Shown: positions 1 through 6,316, counted from the stretch's first letter. The stretch is 8,074 nucleotides of DNA from Candidatus Altarchaeales archaeon A3 (GCA_002083985.1 MTER01000060.1:1-8074); one strand, 5' to 3'. Notes: a model not told the origin generated them from the sequence alone. Program-made: numbers and translations.

Positions 1-923
1 CAATCAGAAGAAAACCTTATATCATTTAATCTGGAATTCAAAAAAGAAACCCTGCTTAAATCAACATTTATAAATTCAACAAGTTTTGGATCTAAAAATT
101 TTGCATAAGAAAAATCTACATATCCTTTATCAGTTGGAAAAACAGCAATATTTATCTTTCCATTTTCTTTTATTCCCCCTTCAAATCTAACAGAATTTTT
201 AAAACTTGTATGGCTAAAATTTACAAATTTCTTAAATTCTGTCACCACAAATAAAATATCAGTGAATTTTGCATTCTCAAAACTTGCCTCATCGCTGAAT
301 GTTGCATTCTCAAAACTTGCCTCATCGCTGAATTTTGCACCCCAAAAGTTTGCCTTACCGCTGAATGTTGCATTCTTAAAGTTTGCCTTACCACTGAATG
401 TTGCACCTCCAAAATTTGCCTCACCACTGAATGTTGCATCCCAAAAGTATGCCTTACCGCTGAATGTTGCATCCCAAAAGTATGCCTCACCGCTGAATGT
501 TGCATCCTTAAAGTTTGCCTCACCACTGAATGTTGCACCCCAAAAGTCTGCCTCACCACTGAATGTTGCACCCTCAAAACTTGCCTCACCGCTGAATGTT
601 GCACCCGGAAAGTATGCCTCACCGCTGAATGTTGCACCTCCAAAATTTGCCTCACCGCTGAATGTTGCAACCGGAAAGTTTACTGGTTTTTTGAATTCTT
701 TTTCCTCAAATGAAAATCCATCAGGAAATTTAAACCAAACAAATTCAAATTTCTTTTGATTATTGTCCTTTTCTTGTTTTTCAAATTCCTTCCAAAATTC
801 TTCGTTAAATTTCTTTTTTTCTTCATCATCACAGTGAAAAATACAAAAACCACCCTTGCCTTGCTCTTCATATCTATTGCAAGGATATTTTAAAAATCTA
901 TTTGAATATTCGCATTTTTCCAT
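1..923 (-). CDS. Pentapeptide-repeat-type protein with N-terminal Cys/His motif (3' end beyond the window)
   Basis: The frame is open from ATG (921-923) to the window edge: 307 codons are visible and the stop lies outside. Residues 1-35 hold C4, C15, C27 and H30, with the signature CIFH; the spacing C-x10-C-x11-C-x2-H suggests a small zinc-binding knuckle. A charged Lys/Glu linker follows at about 35-60. From A86 to about 228 there are 13 copies of an 11-residue unit, typically ATFSGEAxFxG, in the style of the Pentapeptide_3 family. The rest is degenerate, but classic A(D/N)LxF-like spacing returns at the visible C-terminus (VDLSRVSFLNSRLNDIRF). Such proteins fold as a right-handed quadrilateral beta-helix; their functions vary and none can be assigned here. 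The gene starts 9 bases after the NIF3 stop, so it is probably the last known member of that operon. The repeat type is clear and the function unknown. Confidence 0.85.
   Translation of the reverse strand, partial: MEKCEYSNRFLKYPCNRYEEQGKGGFCIFHCDDEEKKKFNEEFWKEFEKQEKDNNQKKFEFVWFKFPDGFSFEEKEFKKPVNFPVATFSGEANFGGATFSGEAYFPGATFSGEASFEGATFSGEADFWGATFSGEANFKDATFSGEAYFWDATFSGKAYFWDATFSGEANFGGATFSGKANFKNATFSGKANFWGAKFSDEASFENATFSDEASFENAKFTDILFVVTEFKKFVNFSHTSFKNSVRFEGGIKENGKINIAVFPTDKGYVDFSYAKFLDPKLVEFINVDLSRVSFLNSRLNDIRFSSD
262..690 (-). repeat. 33-bp coding tandem repeat, 13 units
   Basis: The motif ctgaatgttgca (minor variants) starts at 262, 295, 328, 361, 394, 427, 460, 493, 526, 559, 592, 625 and 658, exactly 33 bases apart every time. 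Each unit encodes 11 residues of the pentapeptide-type solenoid on the minus strand. Units are near-identical in the ATFSG part and vary at the outward-facing xFxx positions. The constant period and high identity point to recent expansion by slippage or unequal exchange. It is in frame and without spacers, so it is not a CRISPR array. Confidence 0.95.
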
Positions 924-932
924 TTCAAAATT

Positions 933-1685
933 TTATAATCCGGTTGGCACATCAATAAATTTCGTTTCAATGCCGAATTTTTTGTTGATTAATTTTGCCA
1001 TTGCTTTAACTCCGAGTGTTTCTGTTGCATAATGTCCTGCAAAAATTACATTAATTTTTCCTTCCTTTGCAATGTGATAAACCTGATGCGATGGCTCGCC
1101 TGTTACAAAACAATCAACACTCTCTATTGCTTCATCAATTAAAGAAGCAGCACCCCCGGAAACAACCCCTACACTTCTTATTTTAGTCATTCCGAATTTC
1201 AAAATTTCACATCCTGTGTTTAAATTTTTTTCAACCTCGCTGACAAAATCGCTCAAATTTTTTTCTTTTTCAAACCTTCCTGCATACCCTATCTTTATGC
1301 CGTGATATGTTCCGAATTCTTTAATCTCTTTATTTATTCCGAAAATTTTTAAAAATTGTATATTGTTTCCAACTTCCAAGTGTTTGTCAAGTGGCAAATG
1401 TGTCGCATAGAGGGAAATTTCATTCTCAATCAAAAATTTCAATCGCATATAATTTATTCCCGTAACCTTCTTTATTCCTTCCCATATCATTCCGTGATGA
1501 ACAAATAACATATCAGCATTCTCTTTTTTTGCTAACTTAAATGTTTCAAGAGATGCATCAACCGCAAAACAAATTTTATTGACCTCTTTCTTTCCTTCAA
1601 CCTGTAGCCCATTTACAGACACATCTTCAATTTCCGAAATTTTAAGGTATTCGTCAAGAAATTTATTTAATTTTTTTAGTTCCAT
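933..1685 (-). CDS. NIF3/DUF34 family dinuclear metal protein
   Basis: The protein has 250 residues, the usual size of the short form of this family. The metal-ligand motifs are all present: H63-H64 in FVHHG, D100 in ATHLPLD, and H218/E222 in AGHYATETLG. The GGAASLIDEA and VTGEPSHQVYH blocks and the C-terminal PTGL ending are also typical. Relatives form toroidal hexamers with a two-metal site in each subunit. Some databases call them GTP cyclohydrolase I type 2, but the physiological role is unsettled and that name should not be taken as a function. The ATG is only 2 bases after the stop of the MqnD-like gene and no Shine-Dalgarno sequence is visible, so it is most likely translated from the same mRNA. 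Family assignment is very secure; the reaction is unknown. Confidence 0.95.
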   Translation of the reverse strand: MELKKLNKFLDEYLKISEIEDVSVNGLQVEGKKEVNKICFAVDASLETFKLAKKENADMLFVHHGMIWEGIKKVTGINYMRLKFLIENEISLYATHLPLDKHLEVGNNIQFLKIFGINKEIKEFGTYHGIKIGYAGRFEKEKNLSDFVSEVEKNLNTGCEILKFGMTKIRSVGVVSGGAASLIDEAIESVDCFVTGEPSHQVYHIAKEGKINVIFAGHYATETLGVKAMAKLINKKFGIETKFIDVPTGL

Positions 1686-1687
1686 TT

Positions 1688-2518
1688 TTATACGATTTCA
1701 TCATCTTTTAATTCAATCTTAAAAGGAATAATGTGCTTTTTATATCCTTCGTCTAATAAAATTTTTATTGCCTTAACATCCTCATCACCCAATTCAATTG
1801 TTCTGTCATTCACATACATATCAACAAATTTTTCAATCTTATTAATGTCGCTTAAATTCCGGGCAAATTTTGATGCGTAATTGATTGCCTCTTTCTTATG
1901 CTCTATGCTGTATAAAATACTTTTCTTTAAAATTTCAGAAATTTTTTTTGCATTTTCAATTCCAATGTCCTTTCTGATGACATTGCATCCCAACGGAACA
2001 GGTAAAGCATACTTTTCAAACCACCACTCTCCTAAATCCAGAATTTTAAATAAATTTCTTTCAGAATAGGTAATTTGTCCTTCGTGGATTATCAGTCCTG
2101 CGTCAATTTTTCCGTTTTCAACCGCGTCAGTAATTTTATCAAACGGCATGAAAACAGGCTTAAAGTCGTTTTCAAAAATTTTTAATAACAAATAAGCAGT
2201 TGTCCATTTTCCAGGAATTCCTATGCGTTTGCCTTTTATATCCTTGCTGTTTGATTTTGAAACCACAATTGGCCCGTATTTGTATCCTATGCTTCCGCCC
2301 GCCTTCATAAGATAATAATTTTTAGCAATGTAGGGGTACAAATGAAAGGATATTGCAGTTGCTTCATACTCTAAATTTAATGCCTTGTTATTCAGTGTTT
2401 CAATATCACTTAAAATTCCTTTAATCTCAAAGCCATCTGTATCTATTTTATTCTCTTCAATTGCATAAAACATGAATGCATCGTCTGCATCCGGCGAATG
2501 GGCAAAATTTATTTTCAT
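1688..2518 (-). CDS. MqnA/MqnD/SBP family protein, MqnD-like (periplasmic-binding fold)
   Basis: The protein has 276 residues and strong MqnD-type signatures: HSPDADDAFMFYA near the N-terminus, GSIGYKYGPIVVS at about 75-87, GIPGKWTTAYL at 100-110, MPFDKI at 124-129, and GLIIHEGQITYSE with His145, followed by LDLGEWW and PLGCNVIRKD. In bacterial MqnD this His is the catalytic residue that converts cyclic dehypoxanthine futalosine to 1,4-dihydroxy-6-naphthoate in the futalosine route to menaquinone. There is no export signal, so the protein is cytoplasmic. No other menaquinone gene is in the window; the downstream partner is NIF3 instead. The gene could therefore be an orphan paralogue with another small-molecule role. 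A mobile element lies directly upstream (14 bases between the element and the ATG), which may have displaced or supplied the promoter. Family is secure, exact enzyme activity much less so. Confidence 0.85.
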   Translation of the reverse strand: MKINFAHSPDADDAFMFYAIEENKIDTDGFEIKGILSDIETLNNKALNLEYEATAISFHLYPYIAKNYYLMKAGGSIGYKYGPIVVSKSNSKDIKGKRIGIPGKWTTAYLLLKIFENDFKPVFMPFDKITDAVENGKIDAGLIIHEGQITYSERNLFKILDLGEWWFEKYALPVPLGCNVIRKDIGIENAKKISEILKKSILYSIEHKKEAINYASKFARNLSDINKIEKFVDMYVNDRTIELGDEDVKAIKILLDEGYKKHIIPFKIELKDDEIV

Positions 2519-2532
2519 TTTTTTAATAATCT

Positions 2533-2604
2533 TAGGACTTACGCAAAACAGATACGAATTTTATCTTTTTAAGTCCTTTTACAAGGTGAATTGCGTAAGT
2601 CCTG
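2533..2604. mobile_element. 72-bp MITE-like element (copy 1) with target-site duplication
   Basis: Perfect 13-bp terminal inverted repeats, aggacttacgcaa (2534-2546) and ttgcgtaagtcct (2591-2603), bound the element. The 5-bp word aatct flanks it on both sides (2528-2532 and 2605-2609), as expected for a target-site duplication. There is no coding capacity, so it would need a transposase in trans. An additional internal aagtcc-type copy lies at 2571-2576. It sits between the retropepsin stop and the MqnD-like start codon. The related copy at 3245-3317 aligns best in reverse orientation. Confidence 0.8.
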
Positions 2605-2613
2605 AATCTATTT

Positions 2614-2991
2614 CTATATTATTATAATTTCACCATCTTTAAGGTCTATTGTTGTTGTGTGTCTTTTCAAAAAACTTAATCCAATAAGTACATCAATATT
2701 TATCTGCGGAGGTAAGTCGTGACATACAGCCAAAACATCGCTCTTTTCAACACCCGACACTATAACTTTCTTGAGCGTGATTAATGGCACTTTTTCTGTG
2801 CTGCTTGCAGTTGTTATAGAAATCCTTTCTTTTGTTTTCACGGGATCATAACCTAACTTTTCCGCCACCTTCCATGGAATCATTACATAAGATGCTCCCG
2901 TATCCAAAATTCCTTTAACGACTACACTGCAGTTTTCACCAAATATTTCCACTTGCAGTTTTATCGCGTTTGCATTAGGATCTATTTTCAT
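2614..2991 (-). CDS. Retropepsin-like aspartic protease (clan AA)
   Basis: This single-domain protein has 125 residues. The catalytic loop is ILDTGASYVMIP with D30-T31-G32-A33. A flap-like segment with TTASS lies at about 60-64, and the hydrophobic-Gly motif VLIGLSFLKR at 101-110 corresponds to the second half of the retropepsin psi-loop. The size is that of one retroviral protease subunit, so the active enzyme should be a homodimer. No signal peptide or membrane segment is visible, and the protein is probably cytoplasmic. Its ATG overlaps the stop of the preceding DUF5678-like gene (ATGA), implying translational coupling and a shared job. Substrates are unknown; the partner protein is one candidate. 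A solitary family member in archaea is known, but its biology is largely unexplored. Confidence 0.88.
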   Translation of the reverse strand: MKIDPNANAIKLQVEIFGENCSVVVKGILDTGASYVMIPWKVAEKLGYDPVKTKERISITTASSTEKVPLITLKKVIVSGVEKSDVLAVCHDLPPQINIDVLIGLSFLKRHTTTIDLKDGEIIII

Positions 2992-3224
2992 TGTCTTTTT
3001 TCAAAAAATGCTGCTGCATATCCTTTTTTAAGTACTTCGCCTGTAAATGCAACATATATTGTACTATCCTTGTTTATATGCACCTTTTCCCAAATTTCAT
3101 CATGATTTTTACTTTTTGCAACCAATTCGCCTTCAACAGGATTCCCTTTTTCATCTCTTTTTGTAACTTTTACTGCAAGCCACATATCTTTGTATTTTTC
3201 CTGCAATTCTTCTATTTTAGCCAT
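2988..3224 (-). CDS. Small DUF5678-like protein coupled to the protease
   Basis: The protein has 78 residues. The pattern EELQEKYKDMWLAVKV, then a short polar turn, then GELVAKSKNHDEIWEKV resembles DUF5678 domains, which have a K/Y-x-G/D-x-W-(V/I/L)-A-(V/I) start and a (G/E)xxVA(H/K)(G/S) strand followed by a helix. The tail (about 55-78) contains a hydrophobic strand and ends in AAAFFEKRQ. There is no transmembrane segment and there are no Cys residues. It overlaps the protease start by ATGA, so the two form a two-gene module. A mobile element lies 20 bases upstream of the ATG, and its insertion would have separated the gene from any older promoter. Function is unknown; it may be a regulator, adaptor or substrate of the protease. 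The gene is convincing, the DUF assignment moderate. Confidence 0.75.
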   Translation of the reverse strand: MAKIEELQEKYKDMWLAVKVTKRDEKGNPVEGELVAKSKNHDEIWEKVHINKDSTIYVAFTGEVLKKGYAAAFFEKRQ

Positions 3225-3244
3225 CTTGTTAAATTTAATTTATC

Positions 3245-3317
3245 TGGTACTTACGCATTTGCCCCGTAAAAAGGCTTCAGTAATTCAATAGTTTCCTCGT
3301 GGTTTACGTAAGTCCTG
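3245..3317. mobile_element. 73-bp MITE-like element (copy 2) with target-site duplication
   Basis: The ends are imperfect inverted repeats: tggtacttacgca on the left and tacgtaagtcctg on the right. The word ttatc occurs immediately outside both ends (3240-3244 and 3318-3322), an exact 5-bp duplication. The first and last bases (T and G) match the boundaries of copy 1. The reverse complement of this copy aligns with copy 1 through the interior, for instance around aagtccttttac versus aagcctttttac. The ends are less well conserved than in copy 1, so this insertion may be older. It lies between aIF6 and the DUF5678-like gene. Confidence 0.78.
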
Positions 3318-3351
3318 TTATCAAAAAATAAATAGTATATAATTAATCTCA

Positions 3352-4002
3352 TTAATCCACCTTCAATGCATCACTTATCACATTCATTTCTATCCCTGTT
3401 GTTTCATCACCGACATAAGCATTTCTGGAATTTGCCAAAATTCCCGCTTTTACATAAGGAAATCCCAAATTTACACTTCCTACCCTTCCGTTAACTCCAA
3501 AAATTTCCTTTATGCCTTCCAAATTATTCTCAGCATCCGGATGTACTAAAAATCCCTTGTTTGTCACAATTAAACAACTTCCAATCTCCGTATGTTCCGC
3601 AACAGAACCGAAAGAACACTCAACACCTAAAATTTCTTTAATATCAGTTAAATTTTTCTTTGGAATTGCTTCACTAATTAAAGCGTGCTTGTCATTACAG
3701 GTAATTAAATTTCCCAGTGCATTAAAATCGGTTAAAATTTTCCCGAAACGGATATCATTTTTCTTACAAAAATCATTTATTTTTTTCTCTTCATCACTCT
3801 CTACAACACCTGATACAAGCAGACCATTAGAGTTGCCTACACAAAAAATTCCAAGCAAATCAGTGGAATAAATTTTTGTCCTTAAAACCGGAACATCCAA
3901 CTCAACATTTGGAAAATCATAAGAAAGAAGGCAGTATTTGTCTGTAAGCAACCCAAACAGGCCTATAAAAGCATCCTTTTTGATGGAAATTTGTCTTATC
4001 AT
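3352..4002 (-). CDS. eif6: Translation initiation factor 6 (aIF6), ribosome anti-association factor
   Basis: The protein has 216 residues, normal for archaeal aIF6, and no extra C-terminal tail. It begins with MIRQISIKKDAFIGLFG and carries the repeated pentein segments: CVGNSNGLLVSG at 54-65, NALGNLITCNDKHALIS at 94-110, CLIVTNKGFLVHPD at 143-156, and GFPYVKAGILANSRNAYVGDETTGIEM at 180-206. The family folds as a five-bladed pseudo-symmetric pentein and binds the 50S subunit near L14 and the sarcin-ricin loop, blocking premature joining with the 30S. It follows L31e with a 42-base gap, a known archaeal gene order. A TATA-like box in that gap places a start site at or very near the ATG, so it may also be made from its own leaderless transcript. 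Confidence 0.97.
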   Translation of the reverse strand: MIRQISIKKDAFIGLFGLLTDKYCLLSYDFPNVELDVPVLRTKIYSTDLLGIFCVGNSNGLLVSGVVESDEEKKINDFCKKNDIRFGKILTDFNALGNLITCNDKHALISEAIPKKNLTDIKEILGVECSFGSVAEHTEIGSCLIVTNKGFLVHPDAENNLEGIKEIFGVNGRVGSVNLGFPYVKAGILANSRNAYVGDETTGIEMNVISDALKVD

Positions 4003-4023
4003 ATTATTTTATCTGTTGGAGGA

Positions 4024-4032
4024 TTTATAAAA
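4024..4032 (-). promoter_or_regulatory. Possible TATA box for aIF6
   Basis: The minus-strand sequence ttttataaa is centred about 26 bases before the aIF6 ATG. Archaeal TATA boxes sit about 25 bases upstream of the start site, so transcription would begin at the start codon, giving a leaderless mRNA. The background is AT-rich, which limits confidence. Confidence 0.45.
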
Positions 4033-4044
4033 TTTATTTGCTTT

Positions 4045-4539
4045 TTACTTTAATAATCTTGCCGTTGCAATATTATCTTTAATTTCAACATTAACTCTTA
4101 TTTTTCTCGGAGGATGCTTCATTCCCCTACTCCATATTGCACTATTGACATCACCTGCTATTTTTACTTCTTTCTTGGTATGCTTTTGTAAAAATTCCCT
4201 CACCATCCTTGCTGCCTTTCTTGCCCTTTTACTCCACGGCTGATTATATACATCGCTTAACGGAATAGTATAAACCCTTTCAAGTTTTGGTTTTTCTTGT
4301 TTTTCTTCTGCCTTCACCGATGCAACTTTCTCATCAGGTTTAGCTTCGGATTTTATATCTTCTTTTGTATTTTCAACTTTCTCATCAGGTTTAGCTTCTA
4401 ATTGGACATCTTCTTTTGTTTTTTCAACTACTTTTTTCTCAGTTACTTCTGTTTTTTTTGTTTTACTGCCCTCTTTTTTCGTTTCTCCTTTTACTTCTTT
4501 TTTAACCTTTTCTTTTTTAACTGCTTTTGCTTGTGCCAT
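4045..4539 (-). CDS. rpl31e: 50S ribosomal protein L31e with long Lys/Glu-rich N-terminal extension
   Basis: The core L31e domain covers residues 87-164 and contains ERVYTIPLSDVYNQPWSKRA, a helix with ARKAARMVREFLQKH, and NSAIWSRGMKHPPRKIRVNV. This is the full length of an ordinary archaeal L31e. L31e lies at the rim of the peptide exit tunnel. The first 86 residues are an unusual extension, almost entirely Lys, Glu, Thr, Val and Ala, with two 17-residue repeats (42-58 and 59-75). It is predicted to be disordered and highly charged. The ATG at 4537-4539 is chosen because the TATA box at 4561-4570 puts the transcript start there. The extension has no stop codon and keeps the frame, so it appears genuine. 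aIF6 follows; the L39e gene that often precedes L31e in archaea is not seen. Confidence 0.96.
   Translation of the reverse strand: MAQAKAVKKEKVKKEVKGETKKEGSKTKKTEVTEKKVVEKTKEDVQLEAKPDEKVENTKEDIKSEAKPDEKVASVKAEEKQEKPKLERVYTIPLSDVYNQPWSKRARKAARMVREFLQKHTKKEVKIAGDVNSAIWSRGMKHPPRKIRVNVEIKDNIATARLLK
4315..4416 (-). repeat. Two 51-bp in-frame repeats in the L31e extension
   Basis: The plus-strand word aactttctcatcaggttt occurs at 4324 and again at 4375, 51 bases apart. The encoded units are KEDVQLEAKPDEKVENT and KEDIKSEAKPDEKVASV (17 residues each). The duplication is recent enough that the central EAKPDEKV and its codons are unchanged. Confidence 0.85.
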
Positions 4540-4560
4540 TTGAAATTAGTAAATTTTAAA

Positions 4561-4591
4561 TTTATATAAATTAAGAATGAAATTAAGAATG
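4561..4591 (-). promoter_or_regulatory. L31e promoter: TATA box plus two 11-bp direct repeats
   Basis: The minus strand reads cattcttaatt twice (4581-4591 and 4569-4579, one base between copies), running directly into the TATA box tttatataaa at 4561-4570. The TATA centre is about 26 bases before the L31e ATG, which predicts a leaderless or nearly leaderless transcript. The repeats overlap the place where the BRE would be, so they could be a tandem operator or an extended BRE. The TATA box is well supported; the role of the repeats is inferred. Confidence 0.6.
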
Positions 4592-4608
4592 CAAGATTAA
4601 AAATCTTG
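4592..4608 (-). terminator. Short hairpin between lipoprotein and L31e genes
   Basis: caagatt (4592-4598) and aatcttg (4602-4608) form a perfect 7-bp stem with a 3-base loop. It lies just before the L31e promoter repeats and about 50 bases after the lipoprotein stop. No clean T run follows on the minus strand, so a terminator role is only a possibility; a protein-binding palindrome is the alternative. Confidence 0.3.
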
Positions 4609-4659
4609 TTTAAATTTTAAAAGTTTCACTTTATGCTGCTCTATTCTCTTTACAAAAAT

Positions 4660-6255
4660 TTATTTGTTTTGTTTTTTGATTCTCAAATTATAAGCATATT
4701 CTGGTGCAATGAGCCACTCTAAAATTGTTTCTTCAACAAATAACCCAGTTTCATCACCTTCAAGTAAAATTTTTCCATCCTTCACACCCATAAACCGTTT
4801 ATCAGCATTTTTTATGAATATTCCTTTAAAGTTACAGTCATTTACCTCTTTTACGGTTAAATTTTGATAGGCGGTTCTTGTCGGAGATAATTCGCATTTG
4901 CTGCCATTTATCAGATACGGCTTTATATAAATTTGTCTTCCATTTTTAACGAAATATGCCTGAATATACCCAAGTGTTCCTCTAATCTCATCATAAACAA
5001 CTAATGGCTTTCCACTAACATCTTTATCTATTGCTATACTTAAATTTTCAAGTTCTCCGATAGCTTCAATAACCTCGGGAATAGAACAGTTAATATTCTT
5101 ATTCATACACAAAAATACATGACAGGGAAGCATCTCATAACCATGCTTTACAGTAATTATTCCTTTATTTTTGCCTAAAAACATACTATCTTTATTTCCT
5201 TCATTAATATAAATTCTGTAGCCCTTTTCCTGATCTGCAATTGATTCAAATTCGTAAGCGCAATAATCACTGACATTTGAACCATCCGTATATACAGATA
5301 TTTTTTTGTTTACTATTTGTTCCAGTGGAATTTCTGCCTTTATTTCAACACCTGAAAGGTTGTATTTATTTATGATTTGTACAACTATATCCTTGCTCTT
5401 ATTTTCGTAAATTTCTGTCCCGTCAAAAATGATCTGTAAGTGATGAGTCCCTAATGTCCAATTTGAAATGTTCAAAACAAATGTCTTATTTTCTGATGTT
5501 AAGCTGGCAATTACATTTCCATTATATGTTACTTTCAATCCGTAATTTATACCCCTTTCTTTGTAATCTTTCATAGATGCAGATATTGTTACATTCTTAT
5601 CCTTTGGTTCAACCTCTTTGCTATCCGCAAAAATTTCAACCGGCATCCTGGATATTACCTCAATATTTTTAGTTGCGTTTGCATCTTCATAAATTTCATT
5701 TCCTTTATATTCTCCCATTACATTTAACTCTCCGGTACTTAAATTTTTAAGAGTAAATTCCACAAAGCACTCATCGTTTGTTAAATTTTTACCAAAAAAT
5801 TTATCATCTACATATAGCAAAATTTCTTTATTTGCACATTCTCCTTCTTCTTCTCCTTCTACCTTGAGCTGTGCCTTCACATTTAATGAGTCCTTAAAAT
5901 AAATTCTTTCATCCGGCTCAAAACCAATATCTAAAACAATATTGCGTTTAAAAATTTTAAGCATACCTGATGCAGAGGCATTATTAAATTGAGCATTTCC
6001 CGAAAATACGGCCTTTACTTTATATTCTCCTGCAGTTAAATTTCCATAATATTCCATAAAAACAACGCCGCCATTTGAATTAGCATCACCTATAAATTTA
6101 TCACCCATATAAAAACAGACACTTCCGTTTACGCTTTCATTAAATTTTGCGTAAAGAAATGTTGGTGAGATATTTATCGGAGATAGCATTTCATTCATTG
6201 TTAAACTTACATCTTTCTTTTGTTCAACACATCCGCTCAAAATTAACATTAACAA
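4660..6255 (-). CDS. Surface lipoprotein with three Ig-like domains (signal peptide frameshifted)
   Basis: The open frame covers 531 codons from a TTG at 6255, just after an in-frame TAG. It starts in the middle of a hydrophobic segment and reaches the lipobox LILSGC with Cys at position 9, so this start cannot be the natural one. The missing positively charged half of the signal peptide lies in another frame upstream (6254-6316). After the lipobox come three group-3 Ig-like units at about 24-103, 105-200 and 204-295. Each ends in a pattern such as LTAGEYKVKAVFSGNAQF, LSTGELNVMGEYKGNEIY or WTLGTHHLQIIFDGTEIY. Residues 300-531 are an unrecognised domain with Cys at 332, 378, 383, 390, 454 and 474. 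At least 18 N-x-S/T sequons point to an N-glycosylated protein anchored outside the membrane. Ligand or role is unknown. Confidence 0.82.
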   Translation of the reverse strand: MLMLILSGCVEQKKDVSLTMNEMLSPINISPTFLYAKFNESVNGSVCFYMGDKFIGDANSNGGVVFMEYYGNLTAGEYKVKAVFSGNAQFNNASASGMLKIFKRNIVLDIGFEPDERIYFKDSLNVKAQLKVEGEEEGECANKEILLYVDDKFFGKNLTNDECFVEFTLKNLSTGELNVMGEYKGNEIYEDANATKNIEVISRMPVEIFADSKEVEPKDKNVTISASMKDYKERGINYGLKVTYNGNVIASLTSENKTFVLNISNWTLGTHHLQIIFDGTEIYENKSKDIVVQIINKYNLSGVEIKAEIPLEQIVNKKISVYTDGSNVSDYCAYEFESIADQEKGYRIYINEGNKDSMFLGKNKGIITVKHGYEMLPCHVFLCMNKNINCSIPEVIEAIGELENLSIAIDKDVSGKPLVVYDEIRGTLGYIQAYFVKNGRQIYIKPYLINGSKCELSPTRTAYQNLTVKEVNDCNFKGIFIKNADKRFMGVKDGKILLEGDETGLFVEETILEWLIAPEYAYNLRIKKQNK

Positions 6256-6316
6256 CTGCTAAAATACCTAAAATCCCGACTAAATTCGTTCTATATATAA
6301 ATTTTTTTGATTGCAT
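6254..6316 (-). other. Displaced start of the lipoprotein: N-region and first half of the signal peptide
   Basis: From ATG 6314-6316 this frame encodes MQSKKFIYRTNLVGILGIL and two further residues up to 6254, then runs into a stop within about 10 codons. If one base (6253) is skipped, the reading continues as LMLILSGCVEQ in the long frame. The product is a textbook lipoprotein signal: basic N-region with K4, K5 and R9, hydrophobic stretch, and lipobox Cys at 29; total about 551 residues. The ATG lies 9 bases after the restored stop of the SelB-like gene, which fits an operon. Sequence error, a real inactivating mutation or +1 frameshifting all remain possible. Confidence 0.75.

Noticed and set aside
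262..690. CRISPR array
   Set aside because: Units are contiguous, coding and without unique spacers.
242..759. Long open frames on both strands over the 33-bp repeat
   Set aside because: The repeat lacks stops in several frames. Only the minus-strand frame from 923 gives a sensible pentapeptide protein with an N-terminal domain and continues past the repeat.
2528..3322. Composite transposon carrying the DUF5678-like and protease genes between two terminal elements
   Set aside because: The outer flanks do not match (aatct on one side, ttatc on the other), whereas each element has its own duplication, so they inserted separately.
4540..4659. L39e gene expected before L31e
   Set aside because: No short basic frame of about 50 codons is present; the gap holds a promoter, direct repeats and a hairpin.
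6247..6255. TTG (6255) or ATG (6249) as the natural lipoprotein start
   Set aside because: Either would leave only a few residues before the lipobox Cys and no basic N-region; the upstream frame supplies exactly that region.
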